In this document: positions 29,748-40,544 of the stretch, one piece after another
How the letters are laid out: the number at the start of each line of letters is the position of its first letter
Numbering within the stretch: position 1 is the stretch's first letter
Source of the DNA: Corynebacterium tuberculostearicum
GTDB lineage: Bacteria; Actinomycetota; Actinomycetes; Mycobacteriales; Mycobacteriaceae
Length of the DNA stretch: 64,000 nt
Direction of reading: 5' to 3'
Assembly (NCBI RefSeq): GCF_013408445.1
Contig: NZ_JACBZL010000001.1
Coordinates: 620,001-684,000, forward strand
The notes under the pieces: generated by a model
What the model was told of the DNA's origin: nothing
Seen by the model: the letters and a program-made list of their open reading frames with translations, nothing else
Databases searched by the model: none
Position numbers and translations under genes: made by a program

Positions 29748-30149
29748 TCAAAGAGGGTGCGCACATGCGATAACGACCGCTGCCGCTAGCAACATTGCAG
29801 GACCATGCGGGCTCTCCTTCTGCCCACTGCACGCCGACCACATAAGCGTCAGGAGGGACGCGCAGCCGCTTGCCGCTACCACGCCCATAAACCCGGCCAC
29901 ATGCCCCACCAGCATTCCCAAGGGCCAAGCGAGTTTGATGTCGCCTCCACCGACTCCTGCACGAACTAGCCCTAGCACCAGGTACAGCCCCGGCCACCAC
30001 AGCCCACTCCAATTGGCAACGGCGAGCGAGAGCACCGCAGATGGAAGGGTTAACCAGTCTGGCAATCGGCGCTGCCGAATATCCCACCAAGACAAGGTTG
30101 CTGCCCATAAACAATAAATAATTCCCCCGACTATTAGCACGGGGATCAC
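29748..30149 (-). CDS. Short prepilin peptidase-like membrane protein (A24 family)
   Basis: A 133-residue integral membrane protein with about four helices. It matches the A24 aspartic peptidase core that cleaves prepilin leaders: the first Asp is in WWDIRQRRLPDWLTL and the second in the GxGD motif GVGGGDIKLA. It lacks the N-terminal methyltransferase domain of long PilD proteins, like TadV/CpaA-type short forms. No pilin or tad genes lie in the window. It sits between aroE and aroC, a position I recall as common in Corynebacterium. Confidence 0.82.
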   Translation of the reverse strand: MIPVLIVGGIIYCLWAATLSWWDIRQRRLPDWLTLPSAVLSLAVANWSGLWWPGLYLVLGLVRAGVGGGDIKLAWPLGMLVGHVAGFMGVVAASGCASLLTLMWSACSGQKESPHGPAMLLAAAVVIACAHPL

Positions 30150-30228
30150 TCTAAGGCACGCTGTGAGGAAGCGCTGGGCGTCAATGTCTACATGGCGAAG
30201 TCTGCAGTTCCTGCTACACGGGGATTCC

Positions 30229-30253
30229 AGCCCGCGCTTGCCGACGCCCCCTT
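30229..30253. repeat. Dispersed short repeat, copy between prepilin peptidase and aroE
   Basis: Identical over 25 bases to 6151-6175 in priA (core CTTGCCGACGCCCCCTT). It ends 3 bases before the aroE stop codon and runs into TTTTTT on the plus strand. Confidence 0.7.
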
Positions 30254-30255
30254 TT

Positions 30256-31083
30256 TTACTTAGTCGTCTGCGACCGCTTCTGCAGCTCCTCGTGCAATGC
30301 CTTCAGCATGTCTTCCCGCGGGGCGGCCACCCCGGTAAATTGCTCGAACTGGCTAAATGCTTGGTGCGCGAGCATGACATGCCCGCCCACGGTCTTGTAG
30401 CCATTGGCCGCCGCGCACGAGGTCAGCGGTGTGGGCCAGGGATCATAGATGACGTCCAGCACCGGTGCGTGGGCGAGGTCAAAGACATAGTCTTCCACCG
30501 CCGCGGCTGGAACGGTGGACACAATGACATCGGCAGCGCGAGCCAGCGCGGATAAGTCCCCGTCGAAACTGACAAAGGAAAGTTCCAGCCCTAATTTCTG
30601 GGCGAGCGGCAAAAGTTCGGCGCTGCGGTCGGAACGGTTGAGGACCGTAACCTTTTTCACCCCGCGCTCGGACAGCGCCCACAACGCTGGACGGGCGGTG
30701 CCGCCAGCACCAATGAGCAGCGCATGGGCTGCTGGGCCATCCCCCAGAAGTTCGCCGAGCGCACCGCGTACGCCCTCGGTATCGGTATTGTCCGCATACC
30801 AACCATCAGCCCTGCGCACCAAGGTGTTTGCTGAGCCTATCAGTTGGGCCCGGTCGCTTACGGTATCCGCAAAGCGGAGGGCGGCAAACTTGCCGGGCAT
30901 GGTCACGGAGAAACCAGCAAACTCTGAGTCGCTTGCCGCCACCAATTCCGGCAGCCCCTCCGCCGAGGTTTCACAGCGGGTGTAGTCCCAACCGGCCAGC
31001 CCGGCGGCCTCGTAGCCAGCATTGTGAAGCACCGGAGACAAGGAGTGCTTGATGGGGCTACCAAGGACCGCCGCACGTGGCAT
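30256..31083 (-). CDS. aroE: Shikimate dehydrogenase
   Basis: NADPH-dependent reduction of 3-dehydroshikimate. The 275-residue protein shows GSPIKHSLSPVLHN (substrate Ser pair), FSVTMPGKFAA (catalytic Lys), ADNTDTEGVRG and the nucleotide motif LIGAGGTARPAL. It starts 31 nt after mltG. A copy of the dispersed repeat directly follows its stop codon. Confidence 0.95.
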   Translation of the reverse strand: MPRAAVLGSPIKHSLSPVLHNAGYEAAGLAGWDYTRCETSAEGLPELVAASDSEFAGFSVTMPGKFAALRFADTVSDRAQLIGSANTLVRRADGWYADNTDTEGVRGALGELLGDGPAAHALLIGAGGTARPALWALSERGVKKVTVLNRSDRSAELLPLAQKLGLELSFVSFDGDLSALARAADVIVSTVPAAAVEDYVFDLAHAPVLDVIYDPWPTPLTSCAAANGYKTVGGHVMLAHQAFSQFEQFTGVAAPREDMLKALHEELQKRSQTTK

Positions 31084-31114
31084 GGTGTTCTACCTCTTTG
31101 TGGTTGTCGCGACT

Positions 31115-32341
31115 CTACTCGGCGGGCTGCTCGGCAGCGGCGTCGCCGTTGCCGGAACCAGCGCCCTCGCCTTCGCGCTTGGAGTCAAGCACGCCGGAGC
31201 GGATGGCATCATCAACGCGGCCCAAGTGCTCATCGTAGGTGTCGGAGAAGACGGTAGTGCCCTCCTCGTCCACGGTGACGAAGAACTTCCAGTTGCCCTC
31301 AGCCGGTTCTTCCATGGCCTTGATTGCATCGTCCGAAGGAGAAGCAATCGGGGTATCTGGTAGGCCTTCCTTCGCGTAGGTATTCCATGGGGTCTTTTCG
31401 CCGCGGGCCTCGTCGGTGGTGGCCAGCTCAACGTCTTCCAAGCCGTAGTTCACGGTGGAGTCAAACTCCAGGCGCATTGGCTCGTCCAAGCGGTTGAGGA
31501 TAACGCGGGCAACCTTATCGAACTCGCCCGCCGGCGCCTCGCGCTCCACCAAGGAAGCGGAGGTGAGCAACTCATAAGGGCTCAAGCCGATAGCCTGGGC
31601 GCGTTCCTCAATATTGGTCTCGTTGTAGCGCTTGGTGGAGCGGGTGATGAGATCCTTGAGGATATCCTTGGCCTCCATGTTGGGGTCTAAGACATACTGG
31701 CCTGGGGCAATAAGGCCCTCAATGCGCTTGGGATCATTGCCGCGCTTATTAATAGCGTCCAAGGCCCACTCCGGCGCGCCCAGCTCGGCTGGGTCGGTTT
31801 CCGCCGCGACCTTTTCAAGGTCCTCCTTCTTCAGGCAGTTGCCATCGTTGCAGCTGACCTCAGAAATCAGGGAGTAAATGCCGTAGCGGACGTCTCCGCC
31901 CACAACCTTGACGTCCTCCAAGGTGGCGCCACCTTGGACCTCGAGCATGTCCACGCGGTTATTCTCATCCAGCAATGCCTCGACTGCCGCGTCCGCGCTC
32001 ATTTCTTCCTGTAGGCGGTAAAAGCCCGGCTGGATTTGGCTCGCGCCGTGGTTCATCGACGCAGCAGAATCGAAAGCGTCTTGCGTCTTCACCACATTCT
32101 TTTCTACCAATGCAGGTCCGAGCTCGGACATGGACGAGCCTTCCGGCACCTCCACCAGCTGGGTGGTACCGTTGCCGGTTCCTTCATAATCGGCGGAGGT
32201 ATTGCCGAGGCGGAATCCGATGTAGATAAGGGCGCCAAGGATGACGATGATGGACGCAATGACAACGGCAATGCCGCGCTGGCGGCGCTTGACGTATTTC
32301 GGCTCCATCGATCGGCCGAGGCGTTCTTGGTTACGGCTCAC
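31115..32341 (-). CDS. mltG: Endolytic murein transglycosylase MltG
   Basis: Membrane-anchored lytic transglycosylase thought to terminate glycan strand elongation. GTG 32341 has AGGAGA 9 nt upstream (408 aa); ATG 32308 is a less likely alternative. A basic cytoplasmic N-terminus is followed by one transmembrane helix (about residues 23-45) and the YceG domain. The catalytic Glu is in SASLVEREA, followed by NRLDEPMRLEFDSTVNYGL and TPIASPSDDAI. The C-terminal ~25 residues are a Glu/Gly/Ala tail. Confidence 0.94.
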   Translation of the reverse strand: MSRNQERLGRSMEPKYVKRRQRGIAVVIASIIVILGALIYIGFRLGNTSADYEGTGNGTTQLVEVPEGSSMSELGPALVEKNVVKTQDAFDSAASMNHGASQIQPGFYRLQEEMSADAAVEALLDENNRVDMLEVQGGATLEDVKVVGGDVRYGIYSLISEVSCNDGNCLKKEDLEKVAAETDPAELGAPEWALDAINKRGNDPKRIEGLIAPGQYVLDPNMEAKDILKDLITRSTKRYNETNIEERAQAIGLSPYELLTSASLVEREAPAGEFDKVARVILNRLDEPMRLEFDSTVNYGLEDVELATTDEARGEKTPWNTYAKEGLPDTPIASPSDDAIKAMEEPAEGNWKFFVTVDEEGTTVFSDTYDEHLGRVDDAIRSGVLDSKREGEGAGSGNGDAAAEQPAE

Positions 32342-32346
32342 GTGTT

Positions 32347-32898
32347 TTAGTCTCCTGAGTCTGAAGGCTGGTCTATTGCATCATGGGATCGTAGCGCGCT
32401 CGCGCGCCCATCCAACCAAGTCTGCAATATCTCCACCGCTGCTGCTTGGTCGATGACTTTACGGCCCTTCTTCTCGGACACGCCGGACGCGCGCAGCGCG
32501 GTGGTTGCTGCCACGGTGGTCAGACGCTCATCAGCCAAACGTACTGGTGGTGGAACTTTATCTATATTTGCATCTCGATTCAACCGACGGCGGATCCGAA
32601 ACGCAATTTCTTTAGCGTGTTTTACGCTTTTGGAGCCATTTCCCTGCAAGTCCCGTGGCAGGCCAACGACAACTTCAACTGCATCATAGGAATCTATGAG
32701 CTCCAGGATGCGGTCAATATCGCCCTTATCGCGGTCCTTGAACCCGGTTTCCCGGTGCACGGTCTCCACTGGGGTGGCAAGCGTGGCTTCCCTATTGGAC
32801 ACTGCCACACCAATGCGCACCGTGCCGACATCGAGCGCGAGCCGGCGGCCCTGCCCCGGGTCATCAACTCCGGGGCTATCTGGTTCCACTTTTGCCAC
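32347..32898 (-). CDS. ruvX: Putative pre-16S rRNA nuclease RuvX/YqgF
   Basis: RNase H-fold protein implicated in 5' processing of 16S rRNA. The start is GTG 32898 with GGAG 7 nt upstream, giving 183 aa. Motifs are [29 protein letters not shown] and [10 protein letters not shown]. It begins 10 nt after alaS and ends 5 nt before mltG: the conserved alaS-ruvX-mltG-aroE order. Confidence 0.95.
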   Translation of the reverse strand: MAKVEPDSPGVDDPGQGRRLALDVGTVRIGVAVSNREATLATPVETVHRETGFKDRDKGDIDRILELIDSYDAVEVVVGLPRDLQGNGSKSVKHAKEIAFRIRRRLNRDANIDKVPPPVRLADERLTTVAATTALRASGVSEKKGRKVIDQAAAVEILQTWLDGRASALRSHDAIDQPSDSGD

Positions 32899-32908
32899 GG
32901 TCGAACTC

Positions 32909-35593
32909 CTACAGGGACTCGAGCATGTCCTTGACGGCTGCAAAGCCGCGCTCAGCGCCGGCTGCAGTAGAGCCAGAGCCCTGGGCCATATCCGGCTTAC
33001 CGCCACCACGGCCGTCGACGTACTGTCCAAACTCCTTGACGATGTCGCCGGACTTTACGCCGCGGCCAACAGCCTTGTCCGTGGCTGCCGCGATGAATGG
33101 GAACTTGCCCTTGTCTTCGGCGCCCAGGACGATGACGGCTTCTTCCTCGCGCAGGCGGTTGCGCAGGTCCGTTGCAACGGTGCGCAGGTCTCCTCCAGTG
33201 GTGCCTTCCGGCAAGGTCAGCGCAATGACCTTGAATCCATTGATGTCCTTAGCAGCGCCGACGAACTCGGAGGCACGTGCAGCCAGCTGCTGCTTGCGTA
33301 GGGTTTCAATTTCCTTCTCCGCTGCCTTGAGCTTTTCAGACAGCTGCGCGATGCGCTCCGGCAGATCCTCGGTCTGTACCTTCAGCTCGCGGGACACGCC
33401 TTCTACCAAGGCGGTTTCCTTGGAGTAGTAACGGAAAGCATCCAAACCGGAGTAGGCCTCGATGCGGCGAGCACCAGAGCCAACGGAGGACTCACCGAGC
33501 ACGGACACCGGTCCGATTTCAGCGGAGGAAGCAACGTGGGTGCCGCCGCAGAGCTCGATGGAGAACGGTCCGCCGATTTCTACTACGCGGACCTCCTTGC
33601 CGTAGTTCTCACCGAATAGCGCCATAGCGCCCATGGCCTTGGCCTCCTCCAGGGAGGTCTCAATGGTATTCACGGCAAAGTTGGAGTCGATTGCCTGGTT
33701 GGTGATCAATGCAATCTCTTCCAGCTGTGCCTGGCTGAGCTGCTCGGTGTAGTTGAAGTCAAAGCGCAGGTAGCCCGGGCGGTTCATGGAGCCGGCCTGG
33801 ACGGCGGTGGGGCCAAGCACCTGGCGCAGTGCGGCGTGAATGAGGTGCGTAGCAGAGTGTGCCTGGGTAGCACCGTGGCGCCACTGCTCGTCGACGGCCG
33901 CCTCAACGGACATGCCCAAGTCAAGGCCGCCGGCAGTAACCGTCGCCTTGTGTACCCACAGCTTCTTGCCAATCTTTTGAACGTCGTTGACCTCAAGGAG
34001 GGATTCTCCGGCCATGATGCGGCCGCGGTCTGCCATCTGGCCGCCAGCTTCGGCGTACAGCGGGGTGTGGTCCAAGATGACCTCAACCTGCTCGCCCTCG
34101 TGCACCTGGTCGACTTTCTCGCCGCCGCGGACGAGGCCGATCACGCGGGCGTCGGAAGTAAGCTCCTCAAAGCCGGTGAAGACGGTGGGGTTATTGTCCA
34201 CCCAATCGCGGTAGAGGGAAAGGTCAGTGTGGCCGTGCTTCTTGGCCTGATTATCGGCCTTGGCGCGGCGGCGCTGCTCGCCCATGGCGTCGTTAAAGCC
34301 ATCCATGTCGACCTCAAGGCCGGCCTCCTGGGCCATCTCCAAGGTCAAGTCGATGGGGAAACCGTAGGTATCGTGCAGCTCAAAGGCCTTCTCGCCCGGC
34401 AGGACCTTTGCGGTCTTCGCGCGGGAGGTGGACTTGAGCTCCTGTACGGCATCATCGAAGAGGCGGGTGCCGGACTCGAGGGTCTTCAGGAAGGCCTTTT
34501 CCTCACTAACCGCAACGCGCAGGATGCGCTCGCGGTTGTCGGCAATCTCCGGGTAGGACGGGGTCATGGTATCCATGACCGTATTCATGAAGCGCTCCAT
34601 GGTGGCGCCCTTAGCACCCAGCAGCTTGGCGGAACGGATAATGCGACGCAGCAGGCGGCGCAGGATGTACCCGCGGCCCTCGTTGCCCGGGGTCACGCCA
34701 TCCAGGATAAGCATCATGCCGGTACGGGAGTGGTCAGCTACCACGCGGAAGCGGATATTGTCCTCGTGGGAGGCCTTGTCACCATAGGTGGCGCCGGTAA
34801 GCTCCTCAGCTACGTCAATAACTGGGCGCAGCAGGTCCGTTTCATAGACGTTGTCTACGTCCTGCAAAATGCAGGCCACGCGCTCGATGCCCAGGCCGGT
34901 ATCGATATTCTTCTTGGGCAGCTCGCCGACGATCTCAAAGTTGCCCTTGCCAATGCCCTCGCCGCGCTCATTTTGCATGAAGACCAGGTTCCAAATCTCC
35001 ATGTAGCGGTTGTCATCGGCGATCGGGCCGCCGTCCTTGCCGTACTCAGGACCGCGGTCATAATAAATCTCGGAGCACGGGCCGCAGGGCCCAGGGATAC
35101 CCATGGACCAGTAGTTGTCCTCCATGCCGAGGCGCTGAATGCGCTCTTCTGGAACACCGATCTTGTCGCGCCAAATTTCGGCAGCCTCATCATCATCCAG
35201 GTAAACCGTAACCCACAGGCGCTCTGGGTCTAGGCCAAAGCCGCCCTCCTCAACGGAGCCGGTAAGCAAGGTCCACGCATTGGTGATGGCGCCTTCCTTG
35301 AAGTACTGGCCAAAGGAGAAATTGCCGGCCATCTGGAAGAAGGTGTTGTGGCGGGTGGTAATGCCCACCTCATCAATGTCCAAGGTGCGCACGCACTTTT
35401 GGATGGAAGTGGCAAGGCCCTTGGCAAAGGGCGGGTTCTGCTGGCCTAGGAAGTAGGGCTTAAACGGAACCATGCCGGCATTAACGAAAAGCAGGTTAGG
35501 GTCATCCAGGATCAGCGAGGCGCTTGGTACTGCCTCGTGACCAGAATTGACGAAGTGCTGGGTAAACCGTTCCCGGATCTCATGAGTCTTCAC
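32909..35593 (-). CDS. alaS: Alanine-tRNA ligase
   Basis: Charges tRNA-Ala and edits mischarged Ser/Gly. GTG 35593 ([14 protein letters not shown]) was chosen over an upstream TTG because AGGA lies at good spacing; 894 aa. The class II core ([33 protein letters not shown]-type [13 protein letters not shown]), the editing domain with [12 protein letters not shown] and [10 protein letters not shown] zinc/His motifs, and the C-Ala domain are all present. Confidence 0.98.
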   Translation of the reverse strand: MKTHEIRERFTQHFVNSGHEAVPSASLILDDPNLLFVNAGMVPFKPYFLGQQNPPFAKGLATSIQKCVRTLDIDEVGITTRHNTFFQMAGNFSFGQYFKEGAITNAWTLLTGSVEEGGFGLDPERLWVTVYLDDDEAAEIWRDKIGVPEERIQRLGMEDNYWSMGIPGPCGPCSEIYYDRGPEYGKDGGPIADDNRYMEIWNLVFMQNERGEGIGKGNFEIVGELPKKNIDTGLGIERVACILQDVDNVYETDLLRPVIDVAEELTGATYGDKASHEDNIRFRVVADHSRTGMMLILDGVTPGNEGRGYILRRLLRRIIRSAKLLGAKGATMERFMNTVMDTMTPSYPEIADNRERILRVAVSEEKAFLKTLESGTRLFDDAVQELKSTSRAKTAKVLPGEKAFELHDTYGFPIDLTLEMAQEAGLEVDMDGFNDAMGEQRRRAKADNQAKKHGHTDLSLYRDWVDNNPTVFTGFEELTSDARVIGLVRGGEKVDQVHEGEQVEVILDHTPLYAEAGGQMADRGRIMAGESLLEVNDVQKIGKKLWVHKATVTAGGLDLGMSVEAAVDEQWRHGATQAHSATHLIHAALRQVLGPTAVQAGSMNRPGYLRFDFNYTEQLSQAQLEEIALITNQAIDSNFAVNTIETSLEEAKAMGAMALFGENYGKEVRVVEIGGPFSIELCGGTHVASSAEIGPVSVLGESSVGSGARRIEAYSGLDAFRYYSKETALVEGVSRELKVQTEDLPERIAQLSEKLKAAEKEIETLRKQQLAARASEFVGAAKDINGFKVIALTLPEGTTGGDLRTVATDLRNRLREEEAVIVLGAEDKGKFPFIAAATDKAVGRGVKSGDIVKEFGQYVDGRGGGKPDMAQGSGSTAAGAERGFAAVKDMLESL

Positions 35594-35694
35594 GAGCAAC
35601 AATCCTAACTGTCTGAGCTTTCATCTTCTATCAAGAAGTTTCTAACCCGCCCAACTCTACCCTTCGCTGCACAGCGATTTCCCATCGGTGGGGA

Positions 35695-37086
35695 TCAGCG
35701 AGGCCGGCGCGCGTTTTTGCCGGGGCCGCGTTTGCCCCGAATAATGCTGCGCAAGCGGCCTATATAGTCATAAACACGCTTCTCAGCCCCGTGATCGGTG
35801 GGCTCATAGTAAACCGAACCCTCCAGCTCATCGGGCAGGTACTGCTGCTCTACTACGCCGCGGGGATCATCGTGGGGGTAGACATAGCCCACGGCATTTC
35901 CCATCCGCTTGGCGCCCTCATAGTGCCCATCGCGCAGATGCGGTGGCACGTGGCCCACCTTGCCGGCGGCTACATCGGCTTGCGCCTGCGTGATGGCAGA
36001 AATGACCGAGGGAGACTTGGGCGCGGTGGCCAGGTGAATGGTGGCTTGCGCGAGCGGGATTCGGGCTTCTGGCATGCCAATGAGCTGAGCGGCCTCGGCC
36101 GCCGCCACGGCCACCTGGAGCGCGGTGGGATCGGCCATGCCGATGTCCTCGGAGGCATGCACAATGAGCCGCCGGGCAATAAAGCGCGGGTCCTCCCCGG
36201 CTTCTACCATGCGGGCGAGATAATGCAGCGCCGCATCCACATCTGAGCCGCGAATGGACTTAATGAACGCGGAAACCACGTCATAGTGTTGGTCGCCGTC
36301 GCGGTCATAGCGCACCACCGCCTTATTGACGTTGTCCGTGACCGTTTGTGGGGTAATCTCCCCGCCATCGTCAACCGCCTCTGCCGCGGCCTCGAGATAG
36401 GTCAGCGTGCGCCGCGCATCGCCGCCGGCGAGGAGTACCAACTGGTCCAAGGCTTCATCGGTAATCCGAATCTTGCGCTCGCCTAGGCCACGGTCGCTTT
36501 CTAGCGCGCGCTTGGCGACGCCCCTCAAGTCATCGTCGCTGAGCGAATGCAGCTGCAACAGCAGCGAACGAGACAAAAGCGGCGCGACGACGGAGAAGGA
36601 AGGGTTTTCCGTCGTTGCCGCGACGAGCAGTACCGTGCGGTTTTCCACGGCTGCGAGGAGTGCGTCCTGCTGGGTTTTGGAAAATCGGTGTACCTCATCA
36701 ATGAACAGCACCGTGCGCCGGCCATGAATGAGCTCTTGCCGGGCGTGGGTGATGACCTCGCGGACCTGCTTGACGCCCGAATCAAGCGCGGAAAGGCCCA
36801 CGAAGTTCTGCCCCATTTGGCTGGCGATGAGCGAGGCAATGGTGGTCTTGCCGGTGCCCGGCGGCCCGTACAAGATGACGGAGGCCTCTCCTGATCCTTC
36901 CACGAGGCGGCGCAATGGCTTGCCGGGCGCCAGAAGATGGTCTTGTCCGACCACTTCATCGAGGTTTTGGGGACGCATGCGCGCCGCCAGTGGGGACCCA
37001 GCATGGGTGGCAAAAAGGTTCTTCCCCGGCAGCGGCGACGCGCTGCGGTCCGGAGTGGGCCCGCCAAATAATGAGTCTTGAGACAC
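35695..37086 (-). CDS. rarA: Replication-associated recombination protein RarA (MgsA)
   Basis: AAA+ ATPase that acts at stalled replication forks. GTG 37086 follows AGGAGGTAG, giving 463 aa. Walker A is [10 protein letters not shown], Walker B is [15 protein letters not shown], sensor 1 is [11 protein letters not shown]. The C-terminal tetramerisation region includes [26 protein letters not shown] 15-bp piece of the dispersed repeat (36510-36525) lies in its coding sequence. Confidence 0.94.
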   Translation of the reverse strand: MSQDSLFGGPTPDRSASPLPGKNLFATHAGSPLAARMRPQNLDEVVGQDHLLAPGKPLRRLVEGSGEASVILYGPPGTGKTTIASLIASQMGQNFVGLSALDSGVKQVREVITHARQELIHGRRTVLFIDEVHRFSKTQQDALLAAVENRTVLLVAATTENPSFSVVAPLLSRSLLLQLHSLSDDDLRGVAKRALESDRGLGERKIRITDEALDQLVLLAGGDARRTLTYLEAAAEAVDDGGEITPQTVTDNVNKAVVRYDRDGDQHYDVVSAFIKSIRGSDVDAALHYLARMVEAGEDPRFIARRLIVHASEDIGMADPTALQVAVAAAEAAQLIGMPEARIPLAQATIHLATAPKSPSVISAITQAQADVAAGKVGHVPPHLRDGHYEGAKRMGNAVGYVYPHDDPRGVVEQQYLPDELEGSVYYEPTDHGAEKRVYDYIGRLRSIIRGKRGPGKNARRPR

Positions 37087-37129
37087 TGGAAAGCTACCTC
37101 CTAAAAGCGTGCGGGCACATCGTGATTGT

Positions 37130-38344
37130 CTATTCGTCATCCAAGCGGCGCGCAATGGCGCTGCCAAATTCCGCGATGGGCGCGCAGGCGGGGCCATCGC
37201 AGCGCGCGGCATACCGGGATAGCGCCTCAAAGGTTTCATAGAGGTCGCGGCGCACGAGCAATTCATCTTCCGTGAACGGACCATGGTCAGCAGGGCGCAA
37301 GATGGAGCGCTGCGGATCGTGGACCACTTCGGCTTCACCCCTGGCTAGGGCAACCAGCCCTTCGATGCCGCCGGCGTGCATCGTGGTCACGCTCGATAGC
37401 GCCCAGCCGATGAGCGAGGCCACAATGAGACCATGGGTTTCTTCCGCATTGGAAAATAGCGGCCACACCTCAGATACGGCACGGGACCAAGCAGAGATGA
37501 AGATATCTGCCTCTTCGTCCGTAATCGGCTTGGAGAAGAGGAACTGTGGGAATCCGGCGATAACGCAGGCTACGTCGAAGCCAACATTGCGGAATCCTGC
37601 CCATTCATAGTCCAAGAAGTGCAGGCGCTGGGACACAATGATGTTATCCGGTGAAAGGTCGAAGGGAGTAAAGGCCCGGTCCTTGCCGGATGCCAGGGAG
37701 CGTGCGGCTTGACCCGCAAGATCCCGGAAGCTGGCCGGTGCCTCGAGCCCGGCTTTATCCAGCAAGTCGAGGCCGATGCCAATGGAGCGCTCCAGCGCCT
37801 CATCGCGCACGGACTGGTGCGGGGCCAAGTCCGGATTCTTGCGCAGCATCCTATTGAGCAGGGTTTCATAATCTTGCTCGTGGCCCGCGGTTCCAGCGTG
37901 CATGTGCCCCAACGCACTGCCCAGCGAGCGCAGCACCCGCACGCGGTCATCATCGGTGGACTGTACAAGGACGTCGGCAAGCGTTTCGCCCTCACCCAAG
38001 TCCGTCAACACGATAATGCGCTGCTCCAGATCGTGGGCCAGAAGTACGGGTCCCGGGCGCACGTCCTCAGATAACGCAGTGGTGAATTGATAAGCCACCA
38101 CCTCGCGCAGCATCGCGGCATCGTCGACGCCATAGCCGGTGACCGGGTTGTACTTAATGACTACCGAGCGGTGCGGCAGGAAGGCTCCGGGGGCAATCCT
38201 GGCGCGCAGGACCATTGCATTGCCGGAACCGTCCAAGCGCTCCACACCCGACATCTCCGGGGTACCACCAAAACGGCGCGACAACATCTCCGAGGCGGCC
38301 TTGATGACATCCTCGGGTGATAGCACAGCTTCGTTATCAACCAT
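37130..38344 (-). CDS. APH-like phosphotransferase, function unknown
   Basis: A 404-residue cytoplasmic protein with an aminoglycoside phosphotransferase/choline kinase-like fold. The Brenner-like motif reads [10 protein letters not shown] (catalytic Asp and Mg-binding Asn kept, usual His replaced by Pro-Phe), followed by FLDYEWAGF (metal-binding Asp). The N-lobe lysine could be in SVVIKYNPV. It is unlikely to be a drug-resistance gene: its base composition matches neighbours and it lies between aspS and rarA as in other corynebacteria (recalled). Substrate unknown. Confidence 0.75.
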   Translation of the reverse strand: MVDNEAVLSPEDVIKAASEMLSRRFGGTPEMSGVERLDGSGNAMVLRARIAPGAFLPHRSVVIKYNPVTGYGVDDAAMLREVVAYQFTTALSEDVRPGPVLLAHDLEQRIIVLTDLGEGETLADVLVQSTDDDRVRVLRSLGSALGHMHAGTAGHEQDYETLLNRMLRKNPDLAPHQSVRDEALERSIGIGLDLLDKAGLEAPASFRDLAGQAARSLASGKDRAFTPFDLSPDNIIVSQRLHFLDYEWAGFRNVGFDVACVIAGFPQFLFSKPITDEEADIFISAWSRAVSEVWPLFSNAEETHGLIVASLIGWALSSVTTMHAGGIEGLVALARGEAEVVHDPQRSILRPADHGPFTEDELLVRRDLYETFEALSRYAARCDGPACAPIAEFGSAIARRLDDE

Positions 38345-38467
38345 AGTTCTATCCAGTATGCCCCCTCACACCAAAGCGGGGTCACAAGTTCGCCCGCAGC
38401 GAAATTGCCGCGGACTACGATGTGCCCCGCACGGTGCGCCTGAAAGGCCGAGGTTTAAGTTCCCGGC

Positions 38468-40300
38468 TTACTTCTCCTCAGCAGTCTCGGCCGCAGTGGA
38501 ACCAGACTTTTCCTGTTCCTTCTTCTTTTCCGGCTTGTAGTCTACGCCGGTCTCCTTACGCTGTGCGGCAGGGATTGCCGCAGGGGCGTCGGTAAGCGGA
38601 TCCACGCCGCCGCCGGACTTCGGGAACGCAATGACGTCGCGGATGGAGTCGAAGCCGCCCAACAGGGAGACGATGCGGTCCCAGCCGAAGGCGATGCCGC
38701 CGTGCGGTGGGGCGCCGTACTGGAAAGCATCGAGCAGGAAGCCGAACTTCTCCTGGGCTTCCTCGTCACCGATTCCCATAACGTCGAAGACGCGCTTCTG
38801 CACGTCCTGCTGGTGGATACGGATGGAGCCGCCGCCGATCTCATTGCCGTTGCAGACAATGTCATAGGCGTATGCCAGCGCCTCGCCCGGGTTCTGGTCA
38901 AAGTTGTCCAGGTACTCCGGCTTAGGAGAGGTAAAGGCGTGGTGAACCGCGGTCCACTTGGAGTGCCCCAGTGCGACGTCGCCAGAAGCGGTCGCATCAG
39001 CGGAAGGCTCAAAGAGCGGAGCATCTACAACCCAGGTAAAGGCCCAGTCGCCTTCCTTGATAAGGTCCAGCTTCTTTGCAATCTCGCCACGTGCAGCGCC
39101 CAGGAGGGCACGGGAAGACTTGGTGTCACCAGCGGCAAAGAAGATGGCGTCGCCCGGCTTGGCGCCGACGTGCTCTGCAATGCCCTCGCGCTCGGCGTCG
39201 GTAATGTTCTTAGCTACCGGACCGCCCAAGGTGCCGTCCTCACCCACGGTGATGTAGGCCAGGCCCTTGGCGCCACGCTGCTTAGCCCAGTCCTGCCAAG
39301 CATCGAACTGACGGCGCGGCTGGGAGGCGCCGCCCTCCATGACCACGGCGCCGACGTATTCGTTCTGGAAGACGCGGAAAGTGGTGTCCTTGAAGAACTC
39401 GGTGCACTCTACAATCTTGATGTCGAAGCGCAGGTCCGGCTTATCGGAACCGTAGTACTTCATCGCATCGGCGTAGGTCATGCGCGGGATCGGAGTCTTA
39501 ATCTCGTAGCCAATGAGCTTCCACAGCTCAGTGACAATCTCTTCCGCCAAGGCGATGACATCGTCCTGGTCTACGAAGGACATCTCCACGTCCAGCTGGG
39601 TAAACTCCGGCTGGCGGTCAGCGCGGAAGTCCTCATCGCGGTAGCAACGCGCGATCTGGTAGTAGCGCTCCATGCCGGAGACCATGAGCAGCTGCTTGAA
39701 AAGCTGCGGGGACTGTGGCAGTGCATACCAGGTGCCCGGCTTCAAACGTGCTGGAACCAGGAAGTCGCGTGCACCCTCCGGGGTGGAACGGGTCAGGGTT
39801 GGAGTCTCGATTTCAGCAAAGTCATGCGAATCCAGCACCTTGCGGGCCGCGCGGTTGGCTGCAGAACGCAGGCGCAGCGCCTGTGCCTGGCGCTCGCGAC
39901 GCAGGTCCAGGTAGCGGTACTTCAGGCGAGTCTCCTCGCCTACCTCACCCGAGGTGGAAGGATCATCAATTTGGAACGGCAGCGCTGCGGACTTATTCAA
40001 AACCTCAAGATCCGCGACATTGACCTCAATTTCACCGGACGGCAGGTTGGGGTTTTCTGAGCCTTCTGGGCGAGGCTCCACGGTACCGGTGACCTTAACG
40101 CAGTATTCGGAACGCAGGTCGTGGGCGCGCTCCGCCACGTCAGATTCACGGAAGACAACCTGGGCGATGCCGGAGCGATCGCGCAGGTCAATGAAGATCA
40201 CACCACCGTGATCGCGGCGGCGGGAAACCCAACCGGTTAGGGTGACGGTCTCTCCTGCGAGTTCTTTGCGGAGCTCACCTGCTAAGTGGGTACGCAGCAC
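38468..40300 (-). CDS. aspS: Aspartate-tRNA(Asp/Asn) ligase
   Basis: Class IIb synthetase, 610 aa from GTG 40300. The N-terminal OB anticodon-binding domain ([23 protein letters not shown]), motif 2 ([21 protein letters not shown]), the bacterial insertion domain and motif 3 ([10 protein letters not shown]) are complete. The last ~25 residues are a Lys/Glu-rich tail. In Actinobacteria lacking AsnRS this enzyme is usually non-discriminating, working with GatCAB; that is inferred here. Confidence 0.97.
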   Translation of the reverse strand: MLRTHLAGELRKELAGETVTLTGWVSRRRDHGGVIFIDLRDRSGIAQVVFRESDVAERAHDLRSEYCVKVTGTVEPRPEGSENPNLPSGEIEVNVADLEVLNKSAALPFQIDDPSTSGEVGEETRLKYRYLDLRRERQAQALRLRSAANRAARKVLDSHDFAEIETPTLTRSTPEGARDFLVPARLKPGTWYALPQSPQLFKQLLMVSGMERYYQIARCYRDEDFRADRQPEFTQLDVEMSFVDQDDVIALAEEIVTELWKLIGYEIKTPIPRMTYADAMKYYGSDKPDLRFDIKIVECTEFFKDTTFRVFQNEYVGAVVMEGGASQPRRQFDAWQDWAKQRGAKGLAYITVGEDGTLGGPVAKNITDAEREGIAEHVGAKPGDAIFFAAGDTKSSRALLGAARGEIAKKLDLIKEGDWAFTWVVDAPLFEPSADATASGDVALGHSKWTAVHHAFTSPKPEYLDNFDQNPGEALAYAYDIVCNGNEIGGGSIRIHQQDVQKRVFDVMGIGDEEAQEKFGFLLDAFQYGAPPHGGIAFGWDRIVSLLGGFDSIRDVIAFPKSGGGVDPLTDAPAAIPAAQRKETGVDYKPEKKKEQEKSGSTAAETAEEK

Positions 40301-40544
40301 TGTTGTTCAATCCCTTCTGAAAATTGTGTCACTTGCGGGTCCCGCCACGCGTAAACAGCGCGCGCCAAACCAAGCACAAGACTAGGAACGCGCACAATTC
40401 TACATCCCTACCGGTACGCGGAGCGCAGTTAGGTGGACGCAAGCTAACCCTGAAGGCCGCAGAAGAACCCCCGTTTCCCTCCTTCGGCTTCTTTGCAACA
40501 ATCTCCATCCAGTGTATGAGGGGACCATGTGGCACTATTTAGGC
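40301..40544. other. Divergent intergenic region aspS / zinc metallopeptidase
   Basis: No tRNA, T-box or convincing ORF in these 244 bases. Toward the plus gene a possible promoter TTGCAA - 16 nt - TATGAG (40515-40520) ends 6 nt before an in-frame ATG at 40527, compatible with a leaderless or short-leader transcript. The aspS side shows only GAAGGGA 12 nt before its GTG. Confidence 0.35.

Noticed and set aside
33836..35233. A 465-codon plus-strand frame opposite alaS
   Set aside because: No domain, no ribosome-binding site; alaS on the minus strand is complete and certain.
36510..36525. A further copy of the dispersed repeat in rarA
   Set aside because: Only 15 bases match and they encode plausible RarA residues (RGVAKR), so coincidence under coding constraint cannot be excluded; not listed as a repeat.
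37130..38344. An aminoglycoside-resistance gene
   Set aside because: Only the general APH fold is shared; core location and altered motif argue for a housekeeping enzyme.
38702..40060. A 452-codon plus-strand frame opposite aspS
   Set aside because: Composition shadow of aspS.
40324..40542. A 72-codon plus-strand ORF between aspS and the metallopeptidase
   Set aside because: No Shine-Dalgarno, atypical composition, and it overlaps the likely promoter and start of the downstream gene.
40301..40544. T-box or tRNA gene near aspS
   Set aside because: No tRNA cloverleaf and no T-box (TGGN-type) motif could be found on either strand.
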